In this document: piece after piece, positions 49,901 through 61,939 of the stretch
Layout of the letters: each line of letters starts with the position of its first letter
Numbering within the stretch: position 1 is the first letter of the stretch
Source of the DNA: Chrysomallon squamiferum
Taxonomy: Eukaryota; Mollusca; Gastropoda; Neomphalida; Peltospiridae
Length of the DNA stretch: 64,000 nucleotides
Reading direction: 5' to 3'
Assembly (NCBI GenBank): GCA_012295275.1
Contig: CM022676.1
Span: forward strand, 1,286,010 to 1,350,009
Notes under the pieces: generated by a model
The model's input: only the letters and a program-made list of their open reading frames with translations
Told to the model about the DNA's origin: nothing
Database searches by the model: none
Program-made: the position numbers and the translations under genes

Positions 49901-50105
49901 TATATAATAACAACATAAATAATATATATAATACCAGCAGTTCTGCAGTGATAACAGCAGCAACAACCACAATATTTTTATTTATTTAATTCTTTCTTTC
50001 TTTCTTTACACAGCAGTGGACATTTTCTGATTGTTATGCTCTTCTTTCAACTACTTCCTGATTTCACTGACTCATTATTCTAAGAATAGGTTTTACCTCA
50101 CCAGT
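45510..50105. repeat. Tandem array of about 1.42-kb units (three full, one partial)
   Basis: The landmark catacgtatgaaag lies at 45605, 47034, 48459 and 49882, giving periods of 1429, 1425 and 1423 bp. Units look nearly identical apart from microsatellite length differences, so the array is young. Each unit starts at a TAA/GAA triplet tract and contains a TAG-type run, a stretch ending in gatgaatatccgattcg, and no long open frame. Diverged relatives of the unit lie directly upstream of the EEP-fold genes, so the array looks like amplified gene-flanking DNA. Confidence 0.92.
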
Positions 50106-50439
50106 TTTCTCCGAAACGTGATTCAGAGAATTCAGTTACTTTTAACCTTGAACAGTTAAATCAAACTGTTCACTTTTGTTAAGATATTTTAATTTCTTTT
50201 ATTGATAAATTAAATAATCATTTAACTCTCATTGCTTTTTGTCATATTTTTCAAATTTGATTATAATTGTTTAGTTTAATTTTGACAGTGGCTTTCTCAG
50301 CTAGACATAATCTTGGAATTTTCCAAACGCCTCCCTCACCGCAGTTATGCTCCCTAATAATAATAGTAATAATAATAATAATAATAATAACAATAACAAT
50401 AACAATAACAATAACAATAATAATAACAATAACAATAAC

Positions 50440-50481
<42 letters not shown>

Positions 50482-50743
50482 CAGTAATAGTAGTAGAAGT
50501 TGTAATTGTGGGTAGTAGTTGTTGTAGAGCCTGATAGAGTAAAACGGGTAATGTTTAAAAAATAATTAATTATTTTACTTATAAATTAATTAATCATTTA
50601 AGTTATGTATCTTTCTTTTTCTTTTTCTTCTTGTTTTTTTTTCTTCAAATATTTCAAATATCGTAAGAATTGTCACACATATTCTTTAAATTTTTCTCGA
50701 AAAGGTTTATTTTATTACCATTTCCCCCTCTATTTAGGTCTCA

Positions 50744-50776
<33 letters not shown>

Positions 50777-51560
50777 CACCATAGTAATAGTAATAATAAT
50801 TATTATTAATTGTTGTATTAGTAGCAGCAGTTTTTTTGTTGTATTGATGTCGAGCTGTAATTTCTAAACCTGGGAATGTTTTAGAAATAATTTATTATAA
50901 AATGGGAAGACGAATATCCGATTCGTTTTAAATAAAACTTACTGAGTCCTTGCTGATTGTGAAGGATTTACAACTGGATATATGAATAGACAACTGTCAT
51001 TATTAAACGTAACTGGAAAATATACTTAATGATTTTCTGATGAAGACAATAATCTACAAAAAAACTAGTAAGTTTGTGTTAAATTAGATTACAACACTAG
51101 ACACTAAGTTATTATAGTTTTAAATTCACTGTATTCACAGCATGCTTGCACATATTTACTTGAAACAGAACGTTTTGTTTCTACTATAATGTAATAATCT
51201 CATTAAATGCAAACAAATTGATATTTCGCAATATGTAAAAGTATATTTAAGAAATTATATACATATATATATTTAAAATCCGTTGGTAATAAAAAAAAAA
51301 TGATGCTTATACCCACTGACTGAGTATTTCTGGTAAACACTGAGTGACTGGCAGTGACAGTGAGAAATATGTTTGAAATTAGGTACAAAACAGAATGAAT
51401 GTATTTACATATTTATATCAATAACAGGCATAAAATTAAGTCGGAAATATTGACTATTAATATTTATTAAATTTCTTACACTCTAAAATATCAGAGTTTA
51501 TATACAAATTCTGATGTACATTCATGTGAAGAAAATGTTCAAATAACAAACTGCACCACA
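50106..51560. repeat. Older, diverged member of the 1.42-kb unit family
   Basis: From about 50885, gaagacgaatatccgattcg and the following several hundred bases, up to about 51560, can be followed along the 1.42-kb unit with frequent substitutions and small gaps. Before that, 50106-50880 holds TAA/CAA microsatellites and gaaacgtgattcagagaatt, a motif shared with inverted repeats further right. Confidence 0.75.
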
Positions 51561-51854
51561 GTTATACTTATGTTAGGCTTTTTTAAAAACAATAACTATT
51601 AACTAATGATGATGACTAGTTTAAAAACAGTTATTTATTTTCCTTACAAATTAATTCATCATTTAAGGCACGTTTCTTTTTTTTATTTTTTTCCTTTTTT
51701 TTTTTTTTGCTTTTGTCCTATATGGTTATAATTGTCATATTTTATGTGAACACTGACTTCCGCAGTCACGCATATCGTCGAAATGTTTCTCAAAATTTTA
51801 TTTCATTTTTTAAAATTGGTTTTTTCCCAAATAATAATAATAAAAAAAAAAAAA

Positions 51855-51894
<40 letters not shown>

Positions 51895-51896
<2 letters not shown>

Positions 51897-52108
51897 TGAT
51901 AATAGTAGTAGTAGTAGCAGTAGCAGTAGTTGTTTTGGTTGTATTGCTGTAATTGCTAAAACTGGGAATGTTTTAAAATAATTTATTGTAAAATGTGAAG
52001 ATGAATATCCGCTTCATTATTACTAAAACTTACCGTTATTATTGTTACTTTGCGCAAATATTGCTTTAGATTTTATTTCTTTTTATTCTAAAGATTGACC
52101 GATGAAGA
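51895..52108 (+). promoter_or_regulatory. Conserved 5' flank of EEP-family copy A, with candidate acceptor
   Basis: A TAG-type run, then ttgttttggttgtattgctg and gaagatgaatatccgcttca, then a T-rich tract and tctaaag|attgaccg just before the ATG. The equivalent region before the intact gene reads ttccacag|attgattg. This suggests an intron in the 5' leader ending about 16 nt before the start codon. Confidence 0.45.
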
Positions 52109-52987
52109 ATGGAGACTGCTGATTTGATTAACATGATCGCTAATGGACCCACTTCCCGGGGCATGGCAGTCAGAAGAAAAACAGTTATTGCCAAGTTATT
52201 AAAAGAAGAAAAATACTTTTTGATTTTCATGCAAGAATTTCTTTGGAAAGATTTCCATGTATTTAAGGATGTGCCAGCCGAATGTGTGTACAGAGGGAAC
52301 AGAGAAGCTGATTCGTTTTTTAGAACAGAAACGATGAGATTTCTTGATGACGAAGATGCTCTTAATAACAAATTAATCGAATGCAACATACCTGATAATG
52401 TCAGCAGTCGTATGAGTGTTTGTATGATGGAAGGAAGATGTTCAAAATTTCTCTTTGTTTCTTGGCATGGACCTAACAAAAGCCCAAGGAAGTCGCTGTC
52501 GCCGAGTTATGGGAGGAGGTCAATAAAAATGTCGCCAGTTTATCCGACGAGCTCAAGAAAAAAGTTCGCCATTTTTCCCAGAAGGTGAATGAAAATGTCG
52601 CCAGTTTTTCCGAGAAGTACAAAAAAAAATCCTGCCGATTCATCCGAGGAGACCAGGAGTATTGCTTTATTCAAGATAAATCGCGCCAGAAAATTCGGAG
52701 AAAAGGTAATTGAGATGAAAGAAAAATCTGGATGTCGTGTGATTGTCAGTGGTGATTTCAATCTGAAAGCAGAAACTGTTCAGAAGTGCATTCCTAAAGA
52801 ACTGCGTGTGATCAGTCCATCTGAAGTCTCAATAGACATGTTCCTGCTTGACAAAACAGTAACACAAATCGGTGATATTGAGTCGGAAAAGTTGGACGAT
52901 GTTGACGGAAAAGGAGCGTTCGATCATCCCCTGCTAAAGTTAAAAGTTGAACTATATATAAGATGCCCCTGGTGCTTCTTTGAGTAA
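52109..52987 (+). pseudogene. EEP-fold nuclease-like gene, copy A, interrupted by homopolymer indels
   Basis: Relative of the intact gene at 56172, of the endonuclease/exonuclease/phosphatase (DNase I-like) fold. Visible motifs are FMQEF (metal-binding Glu), SWHGP, SGDFNLKAETV, SIDMFLLD and FDHPLL. The first 124 or so codons are open, including the stretch where copy B is broken. After WHGPN, an A-run is one base short (about 52477), and three further one-base length changes relative to copy B follow (near 52560, 52571 and 52625). The frame therefore ends at 52588, and the C-terminal half is in another open frame (52589-52987). All differences from copy B that change the frame are in homopolymers, so assembly error is as likely as decay. 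A 33-nt repeat insertion lies at 52495-52660. Confidence 0.75.
52495..52660 (+). repeat. Five 33-nt coding repeats in copy A
   Basis: Copy A counterpart of the 11-residue repeats described for copy B, with recurrent aatgtcgccagtttatccga. Length is 166 instead of 165 nt because of one-base changes in A and T runs. Confidence 0.75.
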
Positions 52988-53039
52988 TTCTAAATGGGAG
53001 ATTAACTTACAAAACGTGTAGTCTTCTTTTGTTCAAAAA

Positions 53040-54163
53040 GGAACTTTTTATATTTTCATATCAAACATAATAAACATAATGATAATAATAACTATAGTTG
53101 CTAACTTTATAGGGTTTTAGTAAAAGAATACTATCTATTAATTTCTATTTTTCTCTCTATTCAGTTTGTAGTTTTATTTAGTTTTATTTAGTTTTTTTTG
53201 TTTGTATTATTTATTACGTTTTCTTACAATTATACATAGTCACTTGAAGATAACCTGATCTTTGAAAGAAAGGAATATTTAGTTACACATTTTATGTATT
53301 TTTCTGCTTTGTATAAAATAATAATATACAAAAATTATTAATAAAATTAATTTTAGCACTATCCTCTTCATTTGTTTTGTTTTGCTTTTCTTATAAATTA
53401 TTTGATATTTTTATTTCATTTTATTTTTAATTACAGTATTCTCTTAAATTTCTCAAAATATATGCATATAATACCTGTTCATATAAAATGTATGTGACGT
53501 AAATCATAATTTTATCTTTAGAACAGATACAGATAGAAACTTGTACTATTATTTATAAATTTGAATACACGAATTAAATTCTAAAAATACCTCTACAGAA
53601 AATCTCGCAATGGAAGAAAATTAACCAGCAAAAGTAAAAAACATACTCTTATTTAACTTTGTATAACTGTTCAGGAAATGAAATTATATTACACAAAATT
53701 AACCCACTTCTAAAGCATAGTAGAAGATTTATTAATTTTTTGTATTCTTTAGTTTATTTATTTTTTAAATGATTTTATTTGATATTTTGATGTCATTTTA
53801 TTATACTTTATTCACATTAAATTCTTAAAATACTTGTGTAGAACAGATATACATACAGAGAAATTCTATTATTTATACATTTGTATACATTATATTGTTT
53901 TAAATTCTTAAAAATACCTCTATAGAATATCACATAATAGAAAAAAAAAAAAAAAAAAAAAAAAAAAACAATTAACCTAAGAAAAGTAAAGAACATACTT
54001 TTATTTAACTCTGTACAGAAAATGAAATTATATTGCACATTATTGCAGAGGTACAAATTAATTCACTTCTAAAGCGTAATTCAGAATTTAATAATTCACT
54101 TAAAAAACTAAAGAAACAAAACTCTTTTTCAAATGCTGTATATATAAAAAAGAAGAAATTAAC

Positions 54164-54194
<31 letters not shown>

Positions 54195-54363
54195 TAAACG
54201 TCAAATACAGGGTTTGTTAACTCAATACAGGAGATGAAATATAGCCAGCTTTGTGCATTTTACAGATTTCTGAAAGCCCGAATAATTGGTTCAGTATTAA
54301 TAGTCTTTCTTTCTTTCATTTTTATTTTTTTGAATTATTATTTTAAATATTTATTATTATTGC

Positions 54364-54394
<31 letters not shown>

Positions 54395-54480
54395 ATTGCT
54401 GTTGCTGTTCTTGTATTTTAATTTATGTATTTATTTATTGCTTTAATTTTTTTATAATAATAATAATAAAAAGAAGAAAA
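53040..54480. repeat. 3' flank of copy A with an internal direct repeat
   Basis: The stretch from about 53440 to 53745 is repeated, diverged, from about 53795 to 54090: both contain a tagaacagata start, aaaatacctcta, a gaaaattaacc-type segment and acatactcttatttaactt. A poly(A) run lies at 53941-53968. The proximal part (53190-53290) is also recognisable downstream of the intact EEP gene near 57180-57270. From 54150 there are TAA and TTG triplet runs. No gene is seen. Confidence 0.55.
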
Positions 54481-55335
54481 TAAGAACTGCTTTTAAAAAC
54501 TAATAATTTAAAAACTGACACACAACTGAATGTCAAAGTTCACGAGGCTATGTATTACATTTAGTAACACCATAAATAAAATACACACAACCAGTAGTTC
54601 TGCAATAATAACAACAGCAGCCACAACATACTATTAATGATTTATTTACAAACTTTACTTCCGTCACTGTTATAGGCTTAATATCACGGGGTTTCTCCGA
54701 AATGTGATTCAGCAAGTTTAGTTATTGTTAATTTTCACCTTGTACAGTTAAATCAAAACGTCACATTTTGACCAAATATTTTAATTTATTTTACCTTATA
54801 AATTAATTAATCGTTTAATGTCCATTTCTTTTTGTCATATATTTCAGATGTGATAATAGTTGTTAAATTTAATTTTGACAGTGTCACATTTATTCTCGGA
54901 AATTTCCACGCCACAAATAATTGAAATCGCTGAATCACGTTTCGGAGAAACCTCGTGATATAAAGCCTGTTATTAGAATAATGACGCTTGTGAAATCAGG
55001 AAGTAGTTGAAGGGGAAAACAAAAACAAAACACAACAATTCCAATGTGCCGAAAGAAAAGTTTGTAAATAAATAAATAAATATTATTTTGTTGCTGTTGT
55101 TATTGCAGAACTACTGGTATTATATAATTTAGGCTCGATATCTTTGTGAAAAACGATGATTCAAATCTCCTACCTGTTTACGTTTAAGCTTTGTCTGGCG
55201 TAGAAATTTTCTTCACCGTCGCTCAGTAAAACATTTGGATATCATTTTGTATATAAACTGTAATAGTTTATAGCCGGGTCAGGTTATAAATCCAGTTATG
55301 TGTCAATTTTTATTTTAAAAGCAATTCTTTTTCTT
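54470..55335. repeat. Large imperfect palindrome built from 1.42-kb-unit fragments
   Basis: The left part (54478-54720) resembles the start of the 1.42-kb unit and ends with gtttctccgaaatgtgattc. The right part carries gaatcacgtttcggagaaac at about 54932 and then unit-like sequence on the opposite strand, ending in aaaagcaattctttttcttc at about 55336. The two halves are inverted relative to each other with substantial divergence. Confidence 0.6.
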
Positions 55336-55443
55336 CTTCTACTTCTTCTTGTTGTTTATATACAATTTCTGATGTACATTATTGTATAGAAAATTTTCAA
55401 ATAGCAAACTCAAAACAGCTGCTTCGTTACAGTATCTAATCTG

Positions 55444-55690
55444 TATTTGAAGAAGGAGAACATTTCCAGAAACAGTGATTGTTATGCTCCACTTCAAATG
55501 CTTCTTGATTTCAATTGACGTCATTATTCTAATAAAAAGCTTTATGTCTCGAGTTTCTCCGAAACGTGATTCAGCGAGTTCAGTTACTTTAGCTTGAAAA
55601 TGAATTATTTTTAAAACATTAAATCAAGAAGCATTTGAAGTGGAGCATAACAATCACTGTTTCTGGAAATGTTCTCCTACTTCAAATACG
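55444..55690. repeat. Hairpin-forming inverted repeat, about 65-bp arms
   Basis: ggagaacatttccagaaaca at 55456 continues through gtgattgttatgctccactt to about 55511. The reverse complement occurs at about 55622-55680 (agtggagcataacaatcact and so on). The loop is about 110 bp. This is a foldback structure at the left edge of the segment holding the intact EEP gene. Confidence 0.8.
55454..55618 (+). repeat. Left arm of a 165-bp perfect inverted repeat flanking the intact EEP gene
   Basis: The sequence from ggagaacatttccagaaaca to gaattatttttaaaaca reappears as an exact reverse complement, as far as I can compare by eye, at about 58261-58425. It includes gtctcgagtttctccgaaac. Arms are about 2.64 kb apart and enclose the gene at 56172-56927. 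Confidence 0.85.
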
Positions 55691-55894
55691 TACGAAATAT
55701 TTACTATTAATATTTATTAAATTTCTTACCAGTGTTTCGAGACAATTTCTGATGTAAATTCACGTAAAGAAAATGTGAAAATAACAAACTGGACCACAGT
55801 CGCTTACTTGTATTACAAAATCTGGATTTGAAAGCGGAGATCATTTGCAGAAAAGTGTAACGAAATAAAAGTACTGCGAATCTAAATAAACACA

Positions 55895-56171
55895 AGTTAA
55901 TAATAATAATAATAATTGGTAATAGTAGTAGTAGTAGCAGTAGTTGTTTTTGTTGTATTGCTGTAGAGTAGTAATTGCTAAAACTCGGAAACTTTTTAAA
56001 ATTCATAATAAAGATGATGTTTGTACAGCGGCCTTATGAATGTTTGCTTTATATTACATAAAACTTATCGAATGATGTTTTTCGTGAAAAATTTCATTTA
56101 TTATTGCTACTTCATGCAAATATTGCTTTCTTTTTATATTTTTTTTTATTCCACAGATTGATTGTTGAAGA
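55895..56171 (+). promoter_or_regulatory. Conserved 5' flank of the intact EEP gene, with candidate acceptor
   Basis: Contains a TAG-type run, tttttgttgtattgctgtag and ttgctaaaactcgg, matching the flanks of copies A and B and the 1.42-kb unit. A pyrimidine-rich tract and ttccacag|attg end about 16 nt before the ATG, suggesting an intron in the leader. Confidence 0.45.
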
Positions 56172-56927
56172 ATGGCGGGTTCTGATCAAAGGCAAAATAA
56201 CAAATATTTGATTACCATGAATGCTAATGGACCTGATGGACGGGACCAGAGAGACAGAAGAAAAGAATTGCTTGCCAGGTTATTACGTGACGAAAAGCCG
56301 CTGTTAGTTTTCATGCAAGAGTTTGTTTGGGCTGATATTGATGATTCATGGGATTACGATGTGAACAGCCGCTATCAGTACACAGGGTACGTAGAGGAAC
56401 GAGAGCGGAAAGGAGTTGGATTCGTTTTTAACCCAAAAATGGTAAAACTGATCCATCTTGATGAGCAGATACGAGCTCAATGCGAAATATCTTTTCAATA
56501 CCGCCACAGAATGTATATGTGTGTTATGAACATTGGAGATTTTGAATGTCTATGTATTTCTTGGCATGGACCTCATAATGGTTTAGATAAAGATGATAAG
56601 AACAGAATTTTCTTGGATTTCCTTTCTATGGTGAGCAAGATGAAAACAAAGTTTAAGTGTCCTGTGATTGTCGGTGGTGATTTCAATCTGAAAGCAGAAA
56701 CTGTTCGGGAGTACATTCCTAGAGTGCGTGTTGAGGGGTGCTTTCCTCAAAACCTGCAGGGCTTACAGGTGTACAGTGCAACTGAAGAGTCAATAGACAT
56801 GTTCCTGGTTGATAAAGGTTTAAAGTTTAACGAAGAAGGACCTGGACCTCGGTCGATTAACTGGTTTAATACAGCACGACAAGATTTCTTCGATCACGAC
56901 GCACTACCACTTCGACTACAGAACTAA
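56172..56927 (+). CDS. EEP-fold (DNase I-like) nuclease or phosphodiesterase family protein, intact
   Basis: A 251-residue protein in one uninterrupted coding exon. The motif order matches the endonuclease/exonuclease/phosphatase fold: N-terminal strand ITMNANGP (Asn17, Asn19), FMQEF with the likely metal-binding Glu50, SWHGPH with His132, VGGDFNLKAETV with Asp170 and Asn172, SIDMF with Asp209, and FFDHDALPL with Asp241-His242. All residues needed for catalysis in DNase I-like enzymes have plausible counterparts. The substrate cannot be told: DNA, RNA, a phosphoinositide or a sphingolipid are all possible in this superfamily. There is no signal peptide or membrane segment, so an intracellular location is likely. 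It lies between two 165-bp inverted repeats. AATAAA-type hexamers occur in the 3' flank near 57015. Its relatives A and B carry an extra repeat insertion that this protein lacks. Confidence 0.85.
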   Translation: MAGSDQRQNNKYLITMNANGPDGRDQRDRRKELLARLLRDEKPLLVFMQEFVWADIDDSWDYDVNSRYQYTGYVEERERKGVGFVFNPKMVKLIHLDEQIRAQCEISFQYRHRMYMCVMNIGDFECLCISWHGPHNGLDKDDKNRIFLDFLSMVSKMKTKFKCPVIVGGDFNLKAETVREYIPRVRVEGCFPQNLQGLQVYSATEESIDMFLVDKGLKFNEEGPGPRSINWFNTARQDFFDHDALPLRLQN

Positions 56928-57940
56928 AAAAAATCTTAATGGGAGATTTTCTCACAAACGGTGTAGTCTTCTTTAGTCCAGAGAGGAACTTATAATATTT
57001 TCATAACAAACATAATAAACATTATTATTATTAATAATACTTATAGTTGCTAACTTCAGAGATTTTTAATAATAGAAGACAGAGGAGAAAAGAGTTGGAT
57101 TTGTTTTTAACAAAGAAATATTAATTTTTAATTTTTCTGTCTATTCAGTTTGCAGTTTTGTTTAGTTTTATTTGTTTTTGTTTGTATTATTTAATACGTT
57201 TTCTTACAATTAAACATAGTCGCTTGAAGACAGTCTGATCTTTGAAAGAAAGGAATATTTACTAACAATTTTTTTGTATTTTTCTGTTTTATATAAAATA
57301 ATAATAAACAAATTATTAATAAAATTAATTTTAGTGGTATCTTCTTCATTTGTTTTGTTTTTTCTTTGATATTTTTATGATTTGTATTTTTAATTACAGT
57401 ATTCACTTAAAATTCTTAAAATACTTGCATATAATACCTGTTCGTATTACAAATATATATTGTAAATCATAATTTTATCTTTAGAACCGATACAGATACA
57501 AACTTATACTATTATTTATAAATTTTAATACAGCTTCATATTATTAAAAATGAATGTATTTACATATATTTATCAATGATAGATATAAAATTAAGTCGGT
57601 AATAGTGACTATTAATATTTATTAAACTTCCTACCCTCTAAAATATCAATATTTAAATACAATTTTTGATGTATATTCATATAACAAAAAGCTTACTTAC
57701 ATTATCAAATCTGTATTTTAAAAAGGAAATCATTTGCCGAAAAAGTCTAACGGAATAATATAAAAATACTGCGAATCGAAAAAAAGCAAAGTTTGTGCTT
57801 AAAGTAACAACAATAACATGATTACTGGTATTATTATTATTATTTTATATTTGTTGTTGTTATTGTTATTATTAAATCATAAATCTAAGAGGTATTAATT
57901 TAAATTTATCCATTTTTTTATTCAGTAGTATTATCCAGTA
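56928..57940. other. 3' flank of the intact EEP gene
   Basis: The stretch 57000-57270 is recognisably related to the 3' flank of copies A and B (for example cgttttcttacaattaaaca and tctttgaaagaaaggaatat). From 57540 a diverged piece of the 1.42-kb family can be followed. No other gene is seen. Confidence 0.5.
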
Positions 57941-57945
57941 GTATA

Positions 57946-57963
57946 ATAATAATAATAATAATA

Positions 57964-58021
<58 letters not shown>
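57946..58021. repeat. Palindromic (AAT)n-(ATT)n microsatellite
   Basis: A run of AAT triplets passes directly into a run of ATT triplets (ataataattattattatta at about 57958), so the tract could fold back on itself for part of its length. Confidence 0.85.
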
Positions 58022-58022
<1 letters not shown>

Positions 58023-58260
58023 AAAAAGAAGAAAAAAATATCTGATTTTAAAATAATTAATAATTGACACACAATATAGCTATATGTCAAAGTTCAACCG
58101 GCTATTTATGAAACTCATATTTATATTATGTAAGTTAAGATGCAGCAACAACTTATTTATTTATTTATTTATAAGTACTAGTAGTAGAAGCAGAAATAGT
58201 AGATAGTAGTAGTTGTCGTTTGTGGTAATTCCTACATCCTGATAGAGGTAAAACGGGTAA

Positions 58261-58425
58261 TGTTTTAAAAATAATTCATTTTCAAGCTAAAGTAACTGAA
58301 CTCGCTGAATCACGTTTCGGAGAAACTCGAGACATAAAGCTTTTTATTAGAATAATGACGTCAATTGAAATCAAGAAGCATTTGAAGTGGAGCATAACAA
58401 TCACTGTTTCTGGAAATGTTCTCCT
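58261..58425 (-). repeat. Right arm of the 165-bp inverted repeat flanking the intact EEP gene
   Basis: Reverse complement of 55454-55618, containing gtttcggagaaactcgagac and agtggagcataacaatcact. The match stops at both ends at the same relative points as in the left arm. Confidence 0.85.
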
Positions 58426-58559
58426 ATTTCAAATAACTAAGCAGCTGTTTGCAGTTTGTTATTTGTACATAAGTAATAGTAGTAGAAGTAGTAATTGTGG
58501 GCAGTAGTTGTTGTAGAGTGGTAATTCCAACAGCCTGATAGAGTAAAACGGTTAATGTT

Positions 58560-58753
58560 TAAAAAATAATGAATTATTTTACTTATAAATTAATTAATCA
58601 TTTAAGTTATGAATCTATCTTTTTTTCTTCTTCTTCTTCTTCTTTTTGTTTTCAAATATTTCAAATATCGTAAGAATTGTCACACATATTCTTTAATTTT
58701 TTCTCGAAAAGGTTTATTTTATTACCATTTCCGCCTCTATTTATATTTATGTC

Positions 58754-58793
<40 letters not shown>

Positions 58794-59195
58794 CACCATA
58801 GTAATAGTAATAATAATTATTATTAATTGTTGTATTAGTAGCAGCAGTTGTTGTTGTTGTATTGATGTCGAGCTGTAATTTCTAAACCTGGGAATGTTTT
58901 AAAAATAATTTATTATAAAATAGGAAGACCAATATCCGATTCGTTTTAAATAAAACTTATTGAGTCCTTGCTGATTGTGAAGGATTTACAACTGGATATA
59001 TAATACACAACATGAATAGACAACTGTCATTACTAAACATAACTGGAAAGTACACAATGATTTTCTGATTAAGACAGTAATCTATAAAAATCGGAGCGAT
59101 GTATTTTTTAGTAAGTTTGTGTTAAATTAGCTTACAACACTACACACTCAGTTATTACAGTTTTAAATTCACTGTATTCACAGCATGGCTGCACA
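58560..59195. repeat. Partial copy of 50560-51130, ending in a recombinant junction
   Basis: Follows 50560 onward (ttaatcatttaagttatg, ctcgaaaaggtttattttat, taggaagaccaatatccgat) with small differences. Around 59130-59200 it changes from the older unit type (agtaagtttgtgttaaatta) to the young 1.42-kb unit type (tttaaacagaccggctaaaa). Confidence 0.75.
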
Positions 59196-60523
59196 TATTT
59201 ACTTTAAACAGACCGGCTAAAACTAATAAGACACGAGACGTATAAAATTGCAGCCTGTAATGAGTGGTTCACTGGACACATTAATAGATTAACTACATCT
59301 TCATCAGTTACCAACAATTCCTTGAAAACCAGGACGTTTTGTTTGTACCGTAATGTCATAAATTATCTGAATGCAAACAAACTGATGTTCCGCAATCTGT
59401 TAAAGATTATTTTAGTAAATATATATATTTATTAATCCTTTTGTAATAAATTAAAATTATACTGATACCCACTGACTGAATATTTCTGGAAAACACTGAG
59501 TGACTGGCAGTGACAGTCAGAAATATGTTTGAAATTAGGCACAATACAGAATGAATGTATTTACACAATTATATCAGTAACACATATAAAATTGTAAATA
59601 CTGAATATTTATTATAATTTCTTACCCTCTAAAATTGGAAATACTGAATATTAATATTTATAAAAAATTTTCCCTCTAAAATATCACTGTTAATATACAA
59701 TTTCTGATATATATTCGTGTAAAGAAAATGTTCAAATAACAAACTACACCAAAGTCGCTTAGTTATATTATCGAATCTTTATTTGAAAGCGTTGATCATT
59801 TGCAGAAACAATGTAACGAAATAAAATAGATACTGCGAATCAAAAATTCACAAAGCTTGTATTTATAATAATAATAATAAGAAGAAGAAGAAGAAGAAGA
59901 AGAAAAGAAGAACTGCTTTTAAAAATAATAACTTAAAAATTGCCACATAACTGGATGTCAAACTTCACCAGGCTATGTCATACGTATGAAAGTATTATAT
60001 ATAATAACAACATAAATAATATATATAATACCAGCAGTTCTGCAGTGATAACAGCAGCAACAACCACAATATTTTTATTTATTTAATTCTTTCTTTCTTT
60101 CTTTCTTTCTTTACACAGCAGTGGACATTTTCTGATTGTTATGCTCTTCTTCCAACTACTTCCTGATTTCACTGACTCATTATTCTAAGAATAGGTTTTA
60201 CCTCACCAGTTTTCTCCGAAACGTGATTCAGAGAATTCAGTTAGTTTTAACCTTGAACAGTTAAATCAAACTGTTCACTTTTGTTAAGATATTTTAATTT
60301 CTTTTATTGATAAATTAAATAATCATTTAACTCTCATTGCTTTTTGTCATATTTTTCAAATTTGATTATAATTGTTTAGTTTAATTTTGACAGTGGCTTT
60401 CTCAGCTAGACATAATCTTGGAATTTTCCAAACGCCTCCCTCACCGCAGTTATGCTCCCTAATAGTAATAGTAATAATAATAATACTAATAACAATAACA
60501 ATAACAATAATAATAACAATAAC

Positions 60524-60556
<33 letters not shown>

Positions 60557-61736
60557 CAGTAATAGTAGTAGAAGTTGTAATTGTGGGTAGTAGTTGTTGT
60601 AGAGCCTGATAGAGTAAAACGGGTAATGTTTAAAAAATAATTAATTATTTTACTTATAAATTAATTAATCATTTAAGTTATGTATCTTTCTTTTTCTTTT
60701 TCTTCTTGTTTTTTTTTCTTCAAATATTTCAAATATCGTAAGAATTGTCACACATATTCTTTAAATTTTTCTCGAAAAGGTTTATTTTATTACCATTTCC
60801 CCCTCTATTTAGGTCTCAAATAATAATAATAATAATAATAATCACCATAGTAATAGTAATAATAATTATTATTAATTGTTGTATTAGTAGCAGCAGTTGT
60901 TTTTGTTGTATTGATGTCGAGCTGTAATTTCTAAACCTGGGAATGTTTTAGAAATAATTTATTATAAAATGGGAAGACGAATATCCGATTCGTTTTAAAT
61001 AAAACTTACTGAGTCCTTGCTGATTGTGAAGGATTTACAACTGGATATATGAATAGACAACTGTCATTATTAAACGTAACTGGAAAATATACTTAATGAT
61101 TTTCTGATGAAGACAATAATCTACAAAAAAACTAGTAAGTTTGTGTTAAATTAGATTACAACACTAGACACTAAGTTATTATAGTTTTAAATTCACTGTA
61201 TTCACAGCATGCTTGCACATATTTACTTGAAACAGAACGTTTTGTTTCTACTATAATGTAATAATCTCATTAAATGCAAACAAATTGATATTTCGCAATA
61301 TGTAAAAGTATATTTAAGAAATTATATACATATATATATTTAAAATCCGTTGGTAATAAAAAAAAAATGATGCTTATACCCACTGACTGAGTATTTCTGG
61401 TAAACACTGAGTGACTGGCAGTGACAGTGAGAAATATGTTTGAAATTAGGTACAAAACAGAATGAATGTATTTACATATTTATATCAATAACAGGCATAA
61501 AATTAAGTCGGAAATATTGACTATTAATATTTATTAAATTTCTTACACTCTAAAATATCAGAGTTTATATACAAATTCTGATGTACATTCATGTGAAGAA
61601 AATGTTCAAATAACAAACTGCACCACAGTTATACTTATGTTAGGCTTTTAAAAACAATAACTATTAACTAATGATGATGACTAGTTTAAAAACAGTTATT
61701 TATTTTCCTTACAAATTAATTCATCATTTAAGGCAC

Positions 61737-61739
<3 letters not shown>

Positions 61740-61770
<31 letters not shown>
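61740..61770. repeat. Poly(T) run, length-variable between duplicates
   Basis: About 31 T in a row here. The equivalent position in the first copy (about 51668-51708) is a broken T-rich stretch with A and C interruptions. Confidence 0.8.
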
Positions 61771-61773
<3 letters not shown>

Positions 61774-61939
61774 TTTGTCCTATATGGTTATAATTGTCAT
61801 ATTTTATGTGAACACTGACTTCCGCAGTCACGCATATCGTCGAAATGTTTCTCAAACTTTTATTTCATTTTTTAAAATTGGTTTTTTCCCAAATAATAAT
61901 AATTTAAAAAAAATAAAAATAATAATAATAATAATAATA

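Noticed and set aside
50267-50515. Open frames rich in consecutive isoleucine, tyrosine, serine or asparagine, here and at 45358, 58609, 60372, 61769, 43157 and others
   Set aside because: They are translations of TAA, TAG and GAA triplet runs. They have no family signal and change with repeat length between duplicates.
52066-52761. Minus-strand open frames over EEP copies A and B, including 62311-62808
   Set aside because: They are shadows of the + strand genes, which carry recognisable motifs in order. The minus frames show none.
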